From positions 1,798,001-1,862,000 of the forward strand of contig VCCP01000002.1 in NCBI GenBank assembly GCA_005765155.1: a DNA stretch of 64,000 nucleotides. The letters are read 5' to 3'. This stretch comes from Zelopaecilomyces penicillatus (Eukaryota; Ascomycota; Sordariomycetes; Hypocreales; Pseudodiploosporaceae). Below, in pieces: positions 54,777 to 64,000 of the stretch. Each line of letters starts with the position of its first letter. The stretch's first letter is position 1. A program made the translations under genes and the position numbers. The notes under the pieces were generated by a model. That model searched no databases. It was not told where the DNA came from and worked only from the letters and a program-made list of their open reading frames with translations.

Positions 54777-56358
54777 TCAGGCAAAACACTGATCCCAGTG
54801 CCCGCCGCTTTGCGCAAACGAGAGGCCTTTGACAAAGGCGCTGAGCCTACACCGGCCCAGCCTGTCTGCACCGCAGCCCAGCAGCGGAAGAACTCGGTCA
54901 TTCACCAGCACTCGCACCAGTTCCTCGCCTGTTTTGCCGCCGCTCTTGCATACCATTTTCTCTACGTACATACGACCGGCAAACGGAACGGTCCACGCTG
55001 CGGAGTAGCCTTTAGCCTTGACTGGTGAGATCTTATACTTTACTGGAAGATCCTCGGTGGTGCTGTACAACCCTAAGGCGGCGTAGATTGATGTCATGTC
55101 ATTGTCGTGGCTGAAGTCGGCGTACAGTGTTTTGTTCAGCGGAAATGTGATTGGCGACGTGTCAAGTGTCGAATTTATAGATGTGTGATCATTGACAGGT
55201 GATCCTGTCAACCTCGATATAAGCTCGTTGGCAAACCCAACTCCCTGGGTCGGGCCCAAGGCGTTACCCTGGCCATGACCATACCATTTGCCCAACGACT
55301 GGTAATAATCATAGCTTCGCCACTCTCCTTGCGAAAACAGTCGACAAAAGTCGGAGATTGTGGCATTGGGCGTTGCTATTGTGTTGAAAGGACAAAGATC
55401 CATCATATATATTGTCTCTTGCAAAGTCAAATTTGCTCCGAGCATCTTTTCATTGAGCCTCTGCATTATGGGAGGAACCCAAATATTCATCCATGTGTCT
55501 TGAATCTCGTCACTGAGTTCTGATAGTGGTCCGTCCTCGAATGCAGAACAGCCACCATGGTTGAGTGTATTATTTGCCCCCACCTCTTCTGAGATGACCA
55601 AGATTTCTGCAATGTGGCTAGCGGCATCCTTTCCTTGGAGTTTGTAGAACCCTTGCGTAAAATTCTGGGCTGACCGTATCACTCGATCTGATCCTGCAGC
55701 GCGTATGAAGGGATGTGAGTCAGAACTGAGATCTTTATAACGCTGGTAAAAAGTCTCTCCGGATTTGACCAATTCCTTTTCGCCGAAGAGTGTAAGATCG
55801 TTCGATCCTAGGTTAAAGCTGTAGCTTTGAATGAATTCATACCCATGGCCAAAATTCGTGACAGACTTTTGAATCCGATCAACTACTTTCTTGTATTTGT
55901 CCCTCTTGCCCTTTGTTGGGGCCCGGGAGCCATGCCGCGAGAGGACTTGAGCAAATGTCAACTTGCATCCCTGAGGAACTGAAGGATCGATTGCTGAAGG
56001 AACCGAAAAGAACGGCGAGTACTGGCCCCAAATATGAGGCGAAATGTCTGTGCAACTCCCAGATTGTTCACATCCATCAATTGGGGCAGAGCGCCTACAA
56101 CCAACTTGTCAGCAGGCAGGTTCTGTAAAGGCCTTGACACTAGGTGTTGCTTGCATACCCAAGTGAAATCATCATGAACAAGACAGCGACCAACGCCATG
56201 CCGCCCATGGTAAATTTAATCATTCTTGCCAGTCTCTCTGGTGTATATGTTCTCGGTTGCTGTTGAATTACAGGCGTGGGGATAGCTTTATATTTGTGCT
56301 TGTTCCCACTTACCATCGCCCTCAGACTGGCCAAGGGGCCGGAAATCATCGCGGGCAT
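54777..56358 (-). CDS. Histidine acid phosphatase (phytase-like) with an N-terminal membrane anchor
   Basis: Phosphomonoesterase of the histidine phosphatase clan, branch 2. Three exons: 56358..56314, 56259..56159 and 56094..54777, about 487 residues. The catalytic motif is RHGSRAPT (usually RHGxRxP) and the proton donor motif is SHDND. The typical phytase entry segment is complete (HIWGQYSPFFSV; CKLTFAQVLSRHG), with many Cys and N-glycosylation sites. Instead of a cleavable signal peptide there are about 25 residues with basic ones, then a hydrophobic helix (FTMGGMALVAVLFMMISLG), suggesting a type II membrane protein with a lumenal or extracellular catalytic domain. Intron 1 is 54 nt, a multiple of three, with no stop, so it could be retained to add 18 residues. 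Confidence 0.88.
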
Positions 56359-57396
56359 GATCGGCTGCTGCTCGGCTACAACGAGACCAGCTCTCTCTCT
56401 CTCAACTTTCAGTTATATTCTGATCCCAGGGAGATAGATCGGAGGATGTGCAGCATCCCCGAGCCGAGGTGATAAAAATGGCAATAGAGCTTCCCTTTCT
56501 GTTCTCATGAAGTGGAACAGTTGATCCACTCGATCTTCATAGCCAATGCATACCCGAGATGACCGCAAGGCGTGCTCCCAGGTGGAGTTCGTGTCACCTA
56601 TGAAGGGTGATCCTCTATGCGGTAGGTGAGATTATTGCCGTCCCTGACATGAGCTTTGGAACTTGCGCGCAACCGAAATATCCGTCGGCAGCTGATGGGT
56701 GACAGTTAAAGACTGTCACAGTGCCCCTGGGATTAGCGCAATGATCTCCGAGTTACTAGCGCCAGTATGGAAATGGAGCTTATGCACGATAGAAAGTCCG
56801 GTTGCCGGCCACCGAGATTTGGCGATTGAAAGCTCCAGATGGTGCCTAAGGCATGGGAAAATGGCAACTACACTAGAAATTCGGGGATTATCAAGTCACA
56901 TGCAGAGCAAGGTCCATGCATATAATACGACCAATTGCCTGGGTTCGACCAAGAGTACTAAAAGGTAAGTCGGGACCCTTGGCGAACTCGCGGACCCCCA
57001 AGGATTCAACCGTTGTTGAGCCGGTGATCCCTGTAGCAGCTGTTAAGGCAGTGCTGTAATTACAACAGCAGCCAACTTAACAATCTATGGCTTTAATAAA
57101 TTTTATAATTAGGGCTTTTTACTACTTTATTATATAATAAAAATGAGGATATCACTTGGGCTAGCCGAAGTTTGTACTAAATTTGTATCTATTTCCTTCC
57201 TTTTGTTTTGGTATCTCGATATTCAGAATGTCAAACCTTATCTAACTTATTGGCCAGCAAAATTTTTGTTATGCCTGGCCCATGTCCAACCTGTTTGCCC
57301 TCCAGTCTATTTGTGGTTAAGGATGTGGTCCTGCACATGCAATATATACAATGGTATCATGTGGCGATTTATACAGCTCTCCTCCCTCATCTGTGA
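56359..57396. other. Intergenic, AT-rich with palindromic segment
   Basis: About 1.0 kb. Near 57041-57082 there is an imperfect palindrome (TGTTAAGG..CAACTTAACA around CTGTAATTACAACAG), followed by very AT-rich DNA to about 57200 (TTATTATATAATAA). This may be a decayed, possibly RIP-mutated, mobile element. No gene seen. Confidence 0.4.
57041..57082. repeat. Imperfect palindrome in AT-rich tract
   Basis: TGTTAAGGCAGTGCTGT on the left mirrors ACAGCAGCCAACTTAACA on the right around an AATT centre. It could be one end of a decayed inverted-repeat transposon; no partner end was found. Confidence 0.5.
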
Positions 57397-58719
57397 TTAC
57401 ATGGCTACGCCGACACTTCTGAGGTGAGGCCGCATGTTGCCCTTGCCGAAAGTGGCAGTCCTGTCAATGGAAGGCTTTTCTATGGTTTTAACTGCCGGGG
57501 TGCTCTCAGGTGACCAGGTCGTTGGAACTGTTCGGTTTCCGTCATCTGTATCCCAAGTGGACGCAGTGTCGAAGGATCCAATGCTCCGTCGATCTAGGTC
57601 TGAGCCGGGGGTAACACATTGATAGAATGATCCATTGCACCTCACTGGACGGGGTTGGTTTGTGATGGACTCCAGGCCCATATCAGAGCCGTGTTCAGGC
57701 TCAGGGAAGAGCCAAGTTGAGACTCGTGAGAAAGATTTCTTTTTTCTTAATGGTGGCCTGAGGATGAGAGGCAATGGCGGTGGTGGTGGCCACCGTTCAA
57801 CGCTCAGTGCCGGTGGTGAATGCTGAATGGCTGGGGAGGGATCACGAGAAGTCCTTGGAGAAATACTAACGCGAGCCGGTGCCTTCATTGGTGCAGTTCG
57901 AGGCTGGTCTAAGTCGGCATTCAAGCGCTCAGCGAAAGATGGTGCAGAAGGTGGTAGAGCAGGTATAGAAGGCATTGGGTCCAGCCCAAACTCGGTGAGA
58001 TCTAAGGGGGCATGGTTGGCATGCCATGGATATGGATCACCAGGTGCCGCGCGTGTCATAGAGTGAGATGTTGAGGGTCGGCTCCCGCGATACAATGTTT
58101 GGCGTTCAATTACTTCATCAATTTGCTTCTGAAGTTGCTCAACCTCCATCAATGCCCTTGCCACACGCTCTTTGATGACATCAACATGCGGTGCGGTGTA
58201 GGCTCGGGAACGGCCCTGCGCTTTTGGTGGAATCTTGGGAGGTGTCTCCTCTAGCGCAATCGGAGAAGAACTGTTCATAATCTGTTTTCGAGGAACGTGA
58301 AAGGACATGGAAGAGTAGCTTCTCTGGTGAGGACTCTCGTTGTCGTTGGGGTAATGGTTGGCCAAGATGGCGAGAGGGAGTGGCGTCATGGATCTCATAT
58401 CATTAAGATGTGGCTGGATTGGCGAGATTTGTTTCTCTGAGGCAGTATAAATTTGCAGCTCCAGCGGCCTGAACGATTCAATTCGATTTGGGAAAGACTC
58501 TTGAGATTGTACCAAAGATGGACTCTGCAAGGGGTGCTGAAATGAGGCGGAGTTGAGATGGCGGAAGTCCGATGGTGCTGATATATGCGGCCGGCGCGGT
58601 TTTGTATCAAGCCATAATCTGCTTCTCGCAGAGAAACTTGTTCTCGAAGAGCCACTACTCTTCTTATAGGCGTGATCCCTCCAGCTGAGCTGGAGAGGCT
58701 CAGCCTCAGGCACTGACAT
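57397..58719 (-). CDS. Orphan, mostly disordered fungal protein
   Basis: One exon, 440 residues, starting MSVPEAEPLQLSWRDHAYKK. It is rich in Ser, Pro and Arg with few hydrophobic blocks, so mostly disordered. A short predicted coiled coil lies near residues 178-207 (DVIKERVARALMEVEQLQKQ). Near residues 305-335 there is a proline run followed by a basic patch (PPPPPLPLILRPPLRKKKSF), which could bind SH3 domains or membranes or act as a nuclear signal. I do not recognise a family. The long uninterrupted frame with typical codon use makes a real gene likely. Confidence 0.65.
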   Translation of the reverse strand: MSVPEAEPLQLSWRDHAYKKSSGSSRTSFSARSRLWLDTKPRRPHISAPSDFRHLNSASFQHPLQSPSLVQSQESFPNRIESFRPLELQIYTASEKQISPIQPHLNDMRSMTPLPLAILANHYPNDNESPHQRSYSSMSFHVPRKQIMNSSSPIALEETPPKIPPKAQGRSRAYTAPHVDVIKERVARALMEVEQLQKQIDEVIERQTLYRGSRPSTSHSMTRAAPGDPYPWHANHAPLDLTEFGLDPMPSIPALPPSAPSFAERLNADLDQPRTAPMKAPARVSISPRTSRDPSPAIQHSPPALSVERWPPPPPLPLILRPPLRKKKSFSRVSTWLFPEPEHGSDMGLESITNQPRPVRCNGSFYQCVTPGSDLDRRSIGSFDTASTWDTDDGNRTVPTTWSPESTPAVKTIEKPSIDRTATFGKGNMRPHLRSVGVAM

Positions 58720-60791
58720 AGACCGAGATTGAAGTTTGGGCTGGTCGTGGATAATGTGAGAGACCTGTTTCTCGTTGTCTTTGACAGTTAGTTAGACCAG
58801 TGAAGAAACCTCGGGATAGTAGGAAAATGAAAAGGCTTACTACGGCGATGCGCCTCACCGTGGCTAGATGTCAGGGGCATACAGCACTGGACGAAGAGCG
58901 AGAAGCAAGACGCATATGCCTCAACAAAGACGCCAGTCAAAACACTCATGCTTCGAAGCCAGGCTACAGCTTCATTCCGGCGTCTCTAGCAGTTGAAAAG
59001 GCGAACGAATGAGCGAATGACGGCCAGACATCAGAAGCAAAGCTGCTCACGGATAGGCGGGGGAGAGGCTTTCAAAAGAAGCCAGGCGAGCCCGGTAAAT
59101 AAGTGAACGGCTCACTTGACCACAAAGGATGGAGCCCATTGCTGCGTGCCCTTCAAATTGTGCTCGCAGAAATATGTATGGCATTTGGCAGCGAGAGCCC
59201 AATAAGCGGCAGTGAGAATTGGCGATGGGCGAGCGATGGCCCCAGGGCCGGCCGTGATAGGTTGGGCCGCATCTGTGGCCGTCCAGTCAGGCGCGTAGGG
59301 CGCTGGATTTGGATGGATGGCGGATCATGGCGCTGCCCACAAGTCTACAGCCCAGCGCTGCCCTAGTACTGCCCCGGTTGCTGCCCCGCCACTGGCGTCA
59401 GATGGCCAGGCCAGCACAGCGAGTCGATGTCTTGCATCCGTCAGTAGAGGCCTCAGCCGTGACCTGTTGTCCCAAGGCATTGGCTGGCCACCCCTCCTGC
59501 TTGGCCTGTCCACCTTCCATGTCGTCGCAGAGCACACCAACCGTTCCAGCTGAGGGTGTCGTCTCATCACCATCCTCGAACACAGAGAGCCAGGGCTAAG
59601 GGGGGCCGATGAAGGCCCACCACCGACGCACAGGTCTGCACGAACCCGTACTATGAAGACGCAACGGGCAACTTTATTATCGCCTCTGCTTGGCCGTGTC
59701 CGGAACCACGCCGCTGAGCCGCTCCATTGGGACCAGTCTCTACTTTGCCAGCGATGTAGCATGTCCGGATGAAGAGACCCAATACATCCTTCTAGATATG
59801 AATGCTGCGCTCCAGACGTGTCTTGGCGCTGGCCTTTCTAAGCCCCCTTCTTTTCATTGACCTGTTTGGCAATTGGTTACAAGGCGTATCTGAGTCTTTG
59901 TGTGTCTTTTCTTGGGACTGTCTGTTTGTTTGCCCGCTTGAGTATGTGTTTCATTGTTGGGCTTTGTGGCTCCCCATGGAGCGAAAGCCCCTCCCCTTCT
60001 GCTCACGTGGCTTCAGCACTTTGGTTGCATCTTGGGTCACTGTTTGCACATGGCTAACTGACGTGATAAACAATAGGCTCGTGCAAACCCGCTGCGAGAC
60101 TGGTTTGCGACGGATGCAAACTGCTACAGATAGGGCAATGGGGAGCTCGGTGCTGACCGTGCTCTCGGTCGCATCAATTGTCTTTGCCCCTGTTCTAAGA
60201 ATACCCCATCAGCACCCATTCGCTCGTCGCTAGCATCACCATTTCCACTGTGCCTGATGAGTGCGCAATAGCCCTGCTTTGACTCGAGACATACAGACCA
60301 CCTGATGCGTATTATGGAGGTCTGGAGCAGCTGCGGACGGTGGCGTTGGTCGAGTCAAGAGGCATGTGAAGGAATTTCCGCCAACAGATGATGAAGACAC
60401 GACCAAAGCCATGATGCGTGTCTCACTTTTTTCATCATCACCACACCCACCAGGGCACAAATACGGAGGTATGCATGGACATCCTTACATAACTTTTAGG
60501 TTGTCTCTTTTTTTAGCATTTCATCACAGAGTGGGGGCTGCGGGAACGTTGCAGCAAGACTAGACGTAATTATATAGTTACATAATCTGACAGTCGGATT
60601 AACATTATTCCCGGGGTATCGACTTCGCCAGCCCAAACTTACCTAAAACGGGAAGTGGGGCGGCGGTGGCCAGCGGCAGTACTCCAAAATCTTTGGGATT
60701 GCGACGAAAGTTCGAACGAGTGACTACGGCATTGCTTAGTGTAGGCGGGTGCATCTTTGACATTTACTAGGTGCGCTGAATTTGTCCTGAG
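58720..60791. other. Divergent intergenic region, orphan gene to URB1
   Basis: About 2.1 kb holding the promoters and leaders of two divergent genes. Open frames up to 145 codons occur at 59.3-60.2 kb but none looks like a protein. No tRNA or other RNA gene recognised. Confidence 0.4.
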
Positions 60792-63700
60792 ATGGGAAAG
60801 AGGACATCTATTGACGTGGAAGGAGCTGCAGCCTTTCGCAAGCGCCAGAAAATCGTCCACGATGTCCCGACTGGCGAAGACGTCGACTCAGCCTCACAGC
60901 TTCGGAAGCTCCTTTCATTTGATCAGGATTTGCGGCAAGCAAGACATGGTACGTCCGGTTTTGCATTAACACCTTCTTCTTTCTGCTTCTTTTATTCAAT
61001 TATTTCCCCGTTGTAAGTGTAGCCTTCCAACTGATTTCTGTATCTGCTAGGTCTTCAATCATTCAAACGATTGCTCGACGACATAACGCCCGACAATGAA
61101 AACCGAAATACGAAGCAAGGAATCTTACAAGAGTACCTTGAGTTGGTAAAACCTCGAGACACCAGTGAAGATGCCGTATTTCTCAATGATATCATGGAGA
61201 TGTGGTCGTTTGCGGCTCAAGTCAACGATGATGGTGTCCTGTCATCAGTCGCAGTTGTCCTGGCCCTCCTTCTTAGTGTTGTTTCTGAATCTCTGTCGCT
61301 GGTGCAGCACGGAATGGGCATTTGTCAAACACTCCTCCAGGAGCGACAGCTCAAGTCCATTTCGAAAAATCTGTCATCCGATAAAGCAAAAGGTTTCATC
61401 ATATCACCTACGCTACGCTTATTACGACAAGCCGTTTGTTTGGATGGAGGCGCCTACGCGAAAAGGATAGTTCGCGCCAGAAACTTCACTTTCTCTTCCC
61501 TAGGAAGAAATCTTGAGCTTGGCTTTGTCGGTGATGGCCAGGAGGAAGCGCGAAAAGCATCTGTGAGGACCAATGCTGTGCGTTTTTTCTTGAGCTGCCT
61601 CAAGTACTTGCATTCCGATGGGAAGCGAGAGTTGCTTTTACAAAGAGAACTCTTGTCTCATTTGACGTTTGCAATCAAGAATGATCCCCCTTATCTTGTT
61701 TTGGAAATTCTAGACATTCTGAAAGCCCACGTCTTAATGGATACCAAGATCCCTCGCGAAGTCAAGTCCAAGAACTTGACCATCAAGACCCTCATGAGAC
61801 TGTTGGCGCTCTACAGCTACTCCAGTAATTCGAATGAGGGTAAGGGTGTTGATGATGTGAAGGAAAAGGCACATCAATTCCTTGTTTTTGCATGTACAAC
61901 CCCAGGGGCGGGTGTTTTGTACCCATCCACAGGCCTATTTCCCAAAGAATCTGATGAGGGCTTGTCCGGCCTATCCGCGAAAGGAAGTGGCTCATTTGAG
62001 CATAAGATCCCGGTATTTAATTTTGTATTATCCGAATTCGCAACCAAATTACGGCCATGGTCAAGTTTGAAACACAACGAGCTCTTGATTGCAATGTTTA
62101 CAGCCGTCCCAGAGCTTATTGCGGATTATTTTGTTAACAATCGCTCCTTCACGTTTGAGCCGAAGCTATCGATGACTTGGATCGGCTACGCGGCCTTCCT
62201 TTTTAACACTATCAGCATTCCTCTTCCTCCATGCTTCGGTAATAAGACCCAACATGCCAAAGGGCCTCCCCCAACATCTATTCTTCTTGACAACATACTG
62301 CCTCTGCCCATTAACCAGAAAGTTCTTATCCGATGTCTTTCTCCCAAATCAAATCTGACATCATTTTTTGCGACACGGATTATGGTGCTCGCCCTGGAGA
62401 AACTTGCTGTCGCAGTTAAGATGCACGAGAGTACAGATGCATCCAAAGACGGGCCATGGAGAGAGTCGACTCGTCGATTAATCGATGGCTTCTGCCAGCG
62501 CATTCCCGACATGAAGGAGATCGTCCGCTCCTACAAAAGCATCCCAGTCGAAAACGTATTGCATAAAACAATGGCTAGCCGGCTCTTGCGTCTCTACTAC
62601 GAGATCATCCCTCAGGTTGCCCTAGCCGCCAACTTCGATGTCTCCCCATTCTTTGTAGATGTTCTGCAGAGATTACACGACGATTCTCGCGATTCAGAGG
62701 TCAAGTCTTTTGATGCGATGGAGCTAGAGAACCTCGTATCCATAGCAAGTTATTCCCCTGGCATGCGATGGTTCTCGAAAACTGAGGTTCTAAAAGACCG
62801 AGCACCCTCATCTCCCTTTATCGCACTACTACAACTGCTCTATAGCAGTGATCACAACGCCCCTCTACATCAACTCGGCAGAGTTCTGGCAGATGTTGCT
62901 GTGGAAAACCAATTTGTTTCAAGGAATTGGAGACTAAAACCCTTGCTCAAAGCATTACGAATCACAATGACCGAATTCGCTACTGAACAAGCAACTACAG
63001 TTTGGTCGTTCTTGGACAACTGCGTGAGCCGTTGTGCAGCATCGCCAATCAAATATCTTGATCAGGTACAAACATATTTGGCGGACAGCGAGTATGCTCG
63101 TGCAGGCTCAAATAGTGAAGAGTTTGACCTCCTAACAGTGGCATTGGCAGAGCAATTACCCTTCCTAACAGGCTCAGCAACGAGCAAAGATAATACTTGT
63201 GTTGCGAGGTTTCTTTCACTTTACTTTAATGCACAGCATTCCGGTGAGAGAACGGTGGCACTCTCTTGCCTTCATCATCGCATCCGTGAACATTTGTCAA
63301 CTCAGTCTATTGAGATGTTGATCTTTGGGGATTCCGGCGAGTTGAAACTGTTGAAACACAGCAGGCTTGTTGACAGGGATGACCAAGATTTTGAGCCCAG
63401 CACACGCGGTAAAGAGGGCGAAATGAGCGACGAGAAATTCGAGAGTCTGCTACACACACCAATCTCTACGAATGAAAATGCTGTCGCATTGGCGAAGTGG
63501 CCAACAAAGAGCGTAGACGACTTAATTGAGGATGGCTGGGCGGCAAATCTAATTGAACTTCTGCTGTCAGAGCACAGAAATATTCGCAAAGAAACCTTGA
63601 CGAGCATCCTCAAAATGGCGGCAAAGATCGATGAATCTGGACATGACGAGAAAAAGCAGGTTTGGTTACTCCTCTCAGAGCTTGCGGAGTCATCAAAACC

Positions 63701-64000
63701 TCAGGTTGAAGCTGGGCCAGTCCCATCCGCATTCACTGCGTTTGCCAAACATGCCCTAGATGTTCTTAGACACCCACTGCACCCCCTTTATCCAAAGATC
63801 AATGCTTTCTTGACGCGAAGCCCGGTGTGGTCGTTGGACAAGCTTCCAATGGCTCATGACATCCTTCACGGAGAGCCATCAGAAGATGATAGATATTATA
63901 CGGAAATCACTTGGTTTCTCACATATGTTCTTGATGGTCTTAAAACGCCCTTTGACCTCGATGTCTTTCACAAGAAGCGTTGGTTCGAAAAGATATTATC
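60792..64000 (+). CDS. URB1: Urb1/Npa1 nucleolar pre-60S ribosome biogenesis factor (5' part, truncated by window edge)
   Basis: Large nucleolar scaffold needed for early 60S subunit assembly and 27S rRNA stability. Exon 1 is 60792..60948 and exon 2 starts at 61051 (GTACGT donor, CTAG acceptor) and stays open to the last base of the window, about 1035 residues so far. The N-terminus MGKRTSIDVEGAAAFRKRQK is basic. The Npa1 N-terminal region follows: SFKRLLDDITPDN, KQGILQEYLELVKPRD, SLVQHGMGICQTLLQ, LLRQAVCLDGGAYAKRIVRA, RNFTFSSLGRNLELGF and RTNAVRFFLSCLKYLHSDGK. The body is predicted all-helical repeat. The 3' end lies beyond this window, so the total length is unknown. Confidence 0.9.

Noticed and set aside
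56936..57020. tRNA-like B-box (GGGTTCGACC)
   Set aside because: No matching A-box or cloverleaf arms can be folded around it.
59325..60233. Open frames of about 145 codons on both strands
   Set aside because: Composition is Arg/Trp/Cys-rich and random-looking, with no splice-joined continuation or family match.

Overview
The window is nuclear DNA of a filamentous ascomycete, most likely a sordariomycete and perhaps Hypocreales. The evidence is many short GT-AG introns (about 50-130 bp), dense genes on both strands, mitochondrial ribosomal and complex-I-type nuclear genes, a CYP505-type fused P450, a HET-C2-type glycolipid transfer protein, and TAGGTA-rich intergenic DNA. I assign 21 protein genes. 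The last runs off the right edge. Exons were joined by hand from splice signals, reading frame and family continuity. No tRNA, rRNA or CRISPR array was recognised.

Layout. 0-5.2 kb: divergent mitochondrial uS4m (-) and CTF18 clamp-loader subunit (+). 5.4-11.8 kb: flavocytochrome b2 lactate dehydrogenase and ESCRT-associated BRO1 (both -). 14-17 kb: phospholipase D (-). 18.7-21.7 kb: glycolipid transfer protein and an FAD monooxygenase (+). 22.1-28.9 kb: a head-to-head pair, an alpha/beta hydrolase (-) and an aspartyl-tRNA synthetase fused to DUF2156 (+). 29.3-42 kb: thioredoxin, P450-reductase fusion, RING E3 ligase and a small mitochondrial membrane protein (all -). 42.4-50.9 kb: mL44, cytosolic-type phospholipase A2 (-), La protein and an MFS transporter. 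51-58.7 kb: inositol monophosphatase, a small membrane protein, a membrane-anchored histidine acid phosphatase and an orphan disordered protein (all -). 60.8-64 kb: 5' part of URB1/NPA1.

The most interesting locus is 22.1-28.9 kb. The synthetase-DUF2156 fusion matches ErdS, which charges tRNA-Asp and then moves aspartate onto the 3-beta-OH of ergosterol. The divergent hydrolase has a complete Ser-Asp-His triad and matches the expected role of ErdH, which removes the aspartate. Together they would form a tRNA-dependent sterol aspartylation/de-aspartylation system. A 55-residue tandem duplication in the ErdS N-terminal extension and a roughly 32-unit TTG microsatellite in the shared intergenic region are local oddities. 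Several neighbours are also lipid enzymes (phospholipase D, glycolipid transfer protein, FAD monooxygenase, CYP505, phospholipase A2), but a functional link is only inference.

The longer gene-free stretches hold little that I can identify. Exceptions are a well-formed 161-bp inverted-repeat element flanked by TA at 54.15-54.31 kb (a MITE candidate), simple repeats, TAGGTA-rich tracts, a telomere-like motif at 17.75 kb and an AT-rich palindromic tract near 57.1 kb.
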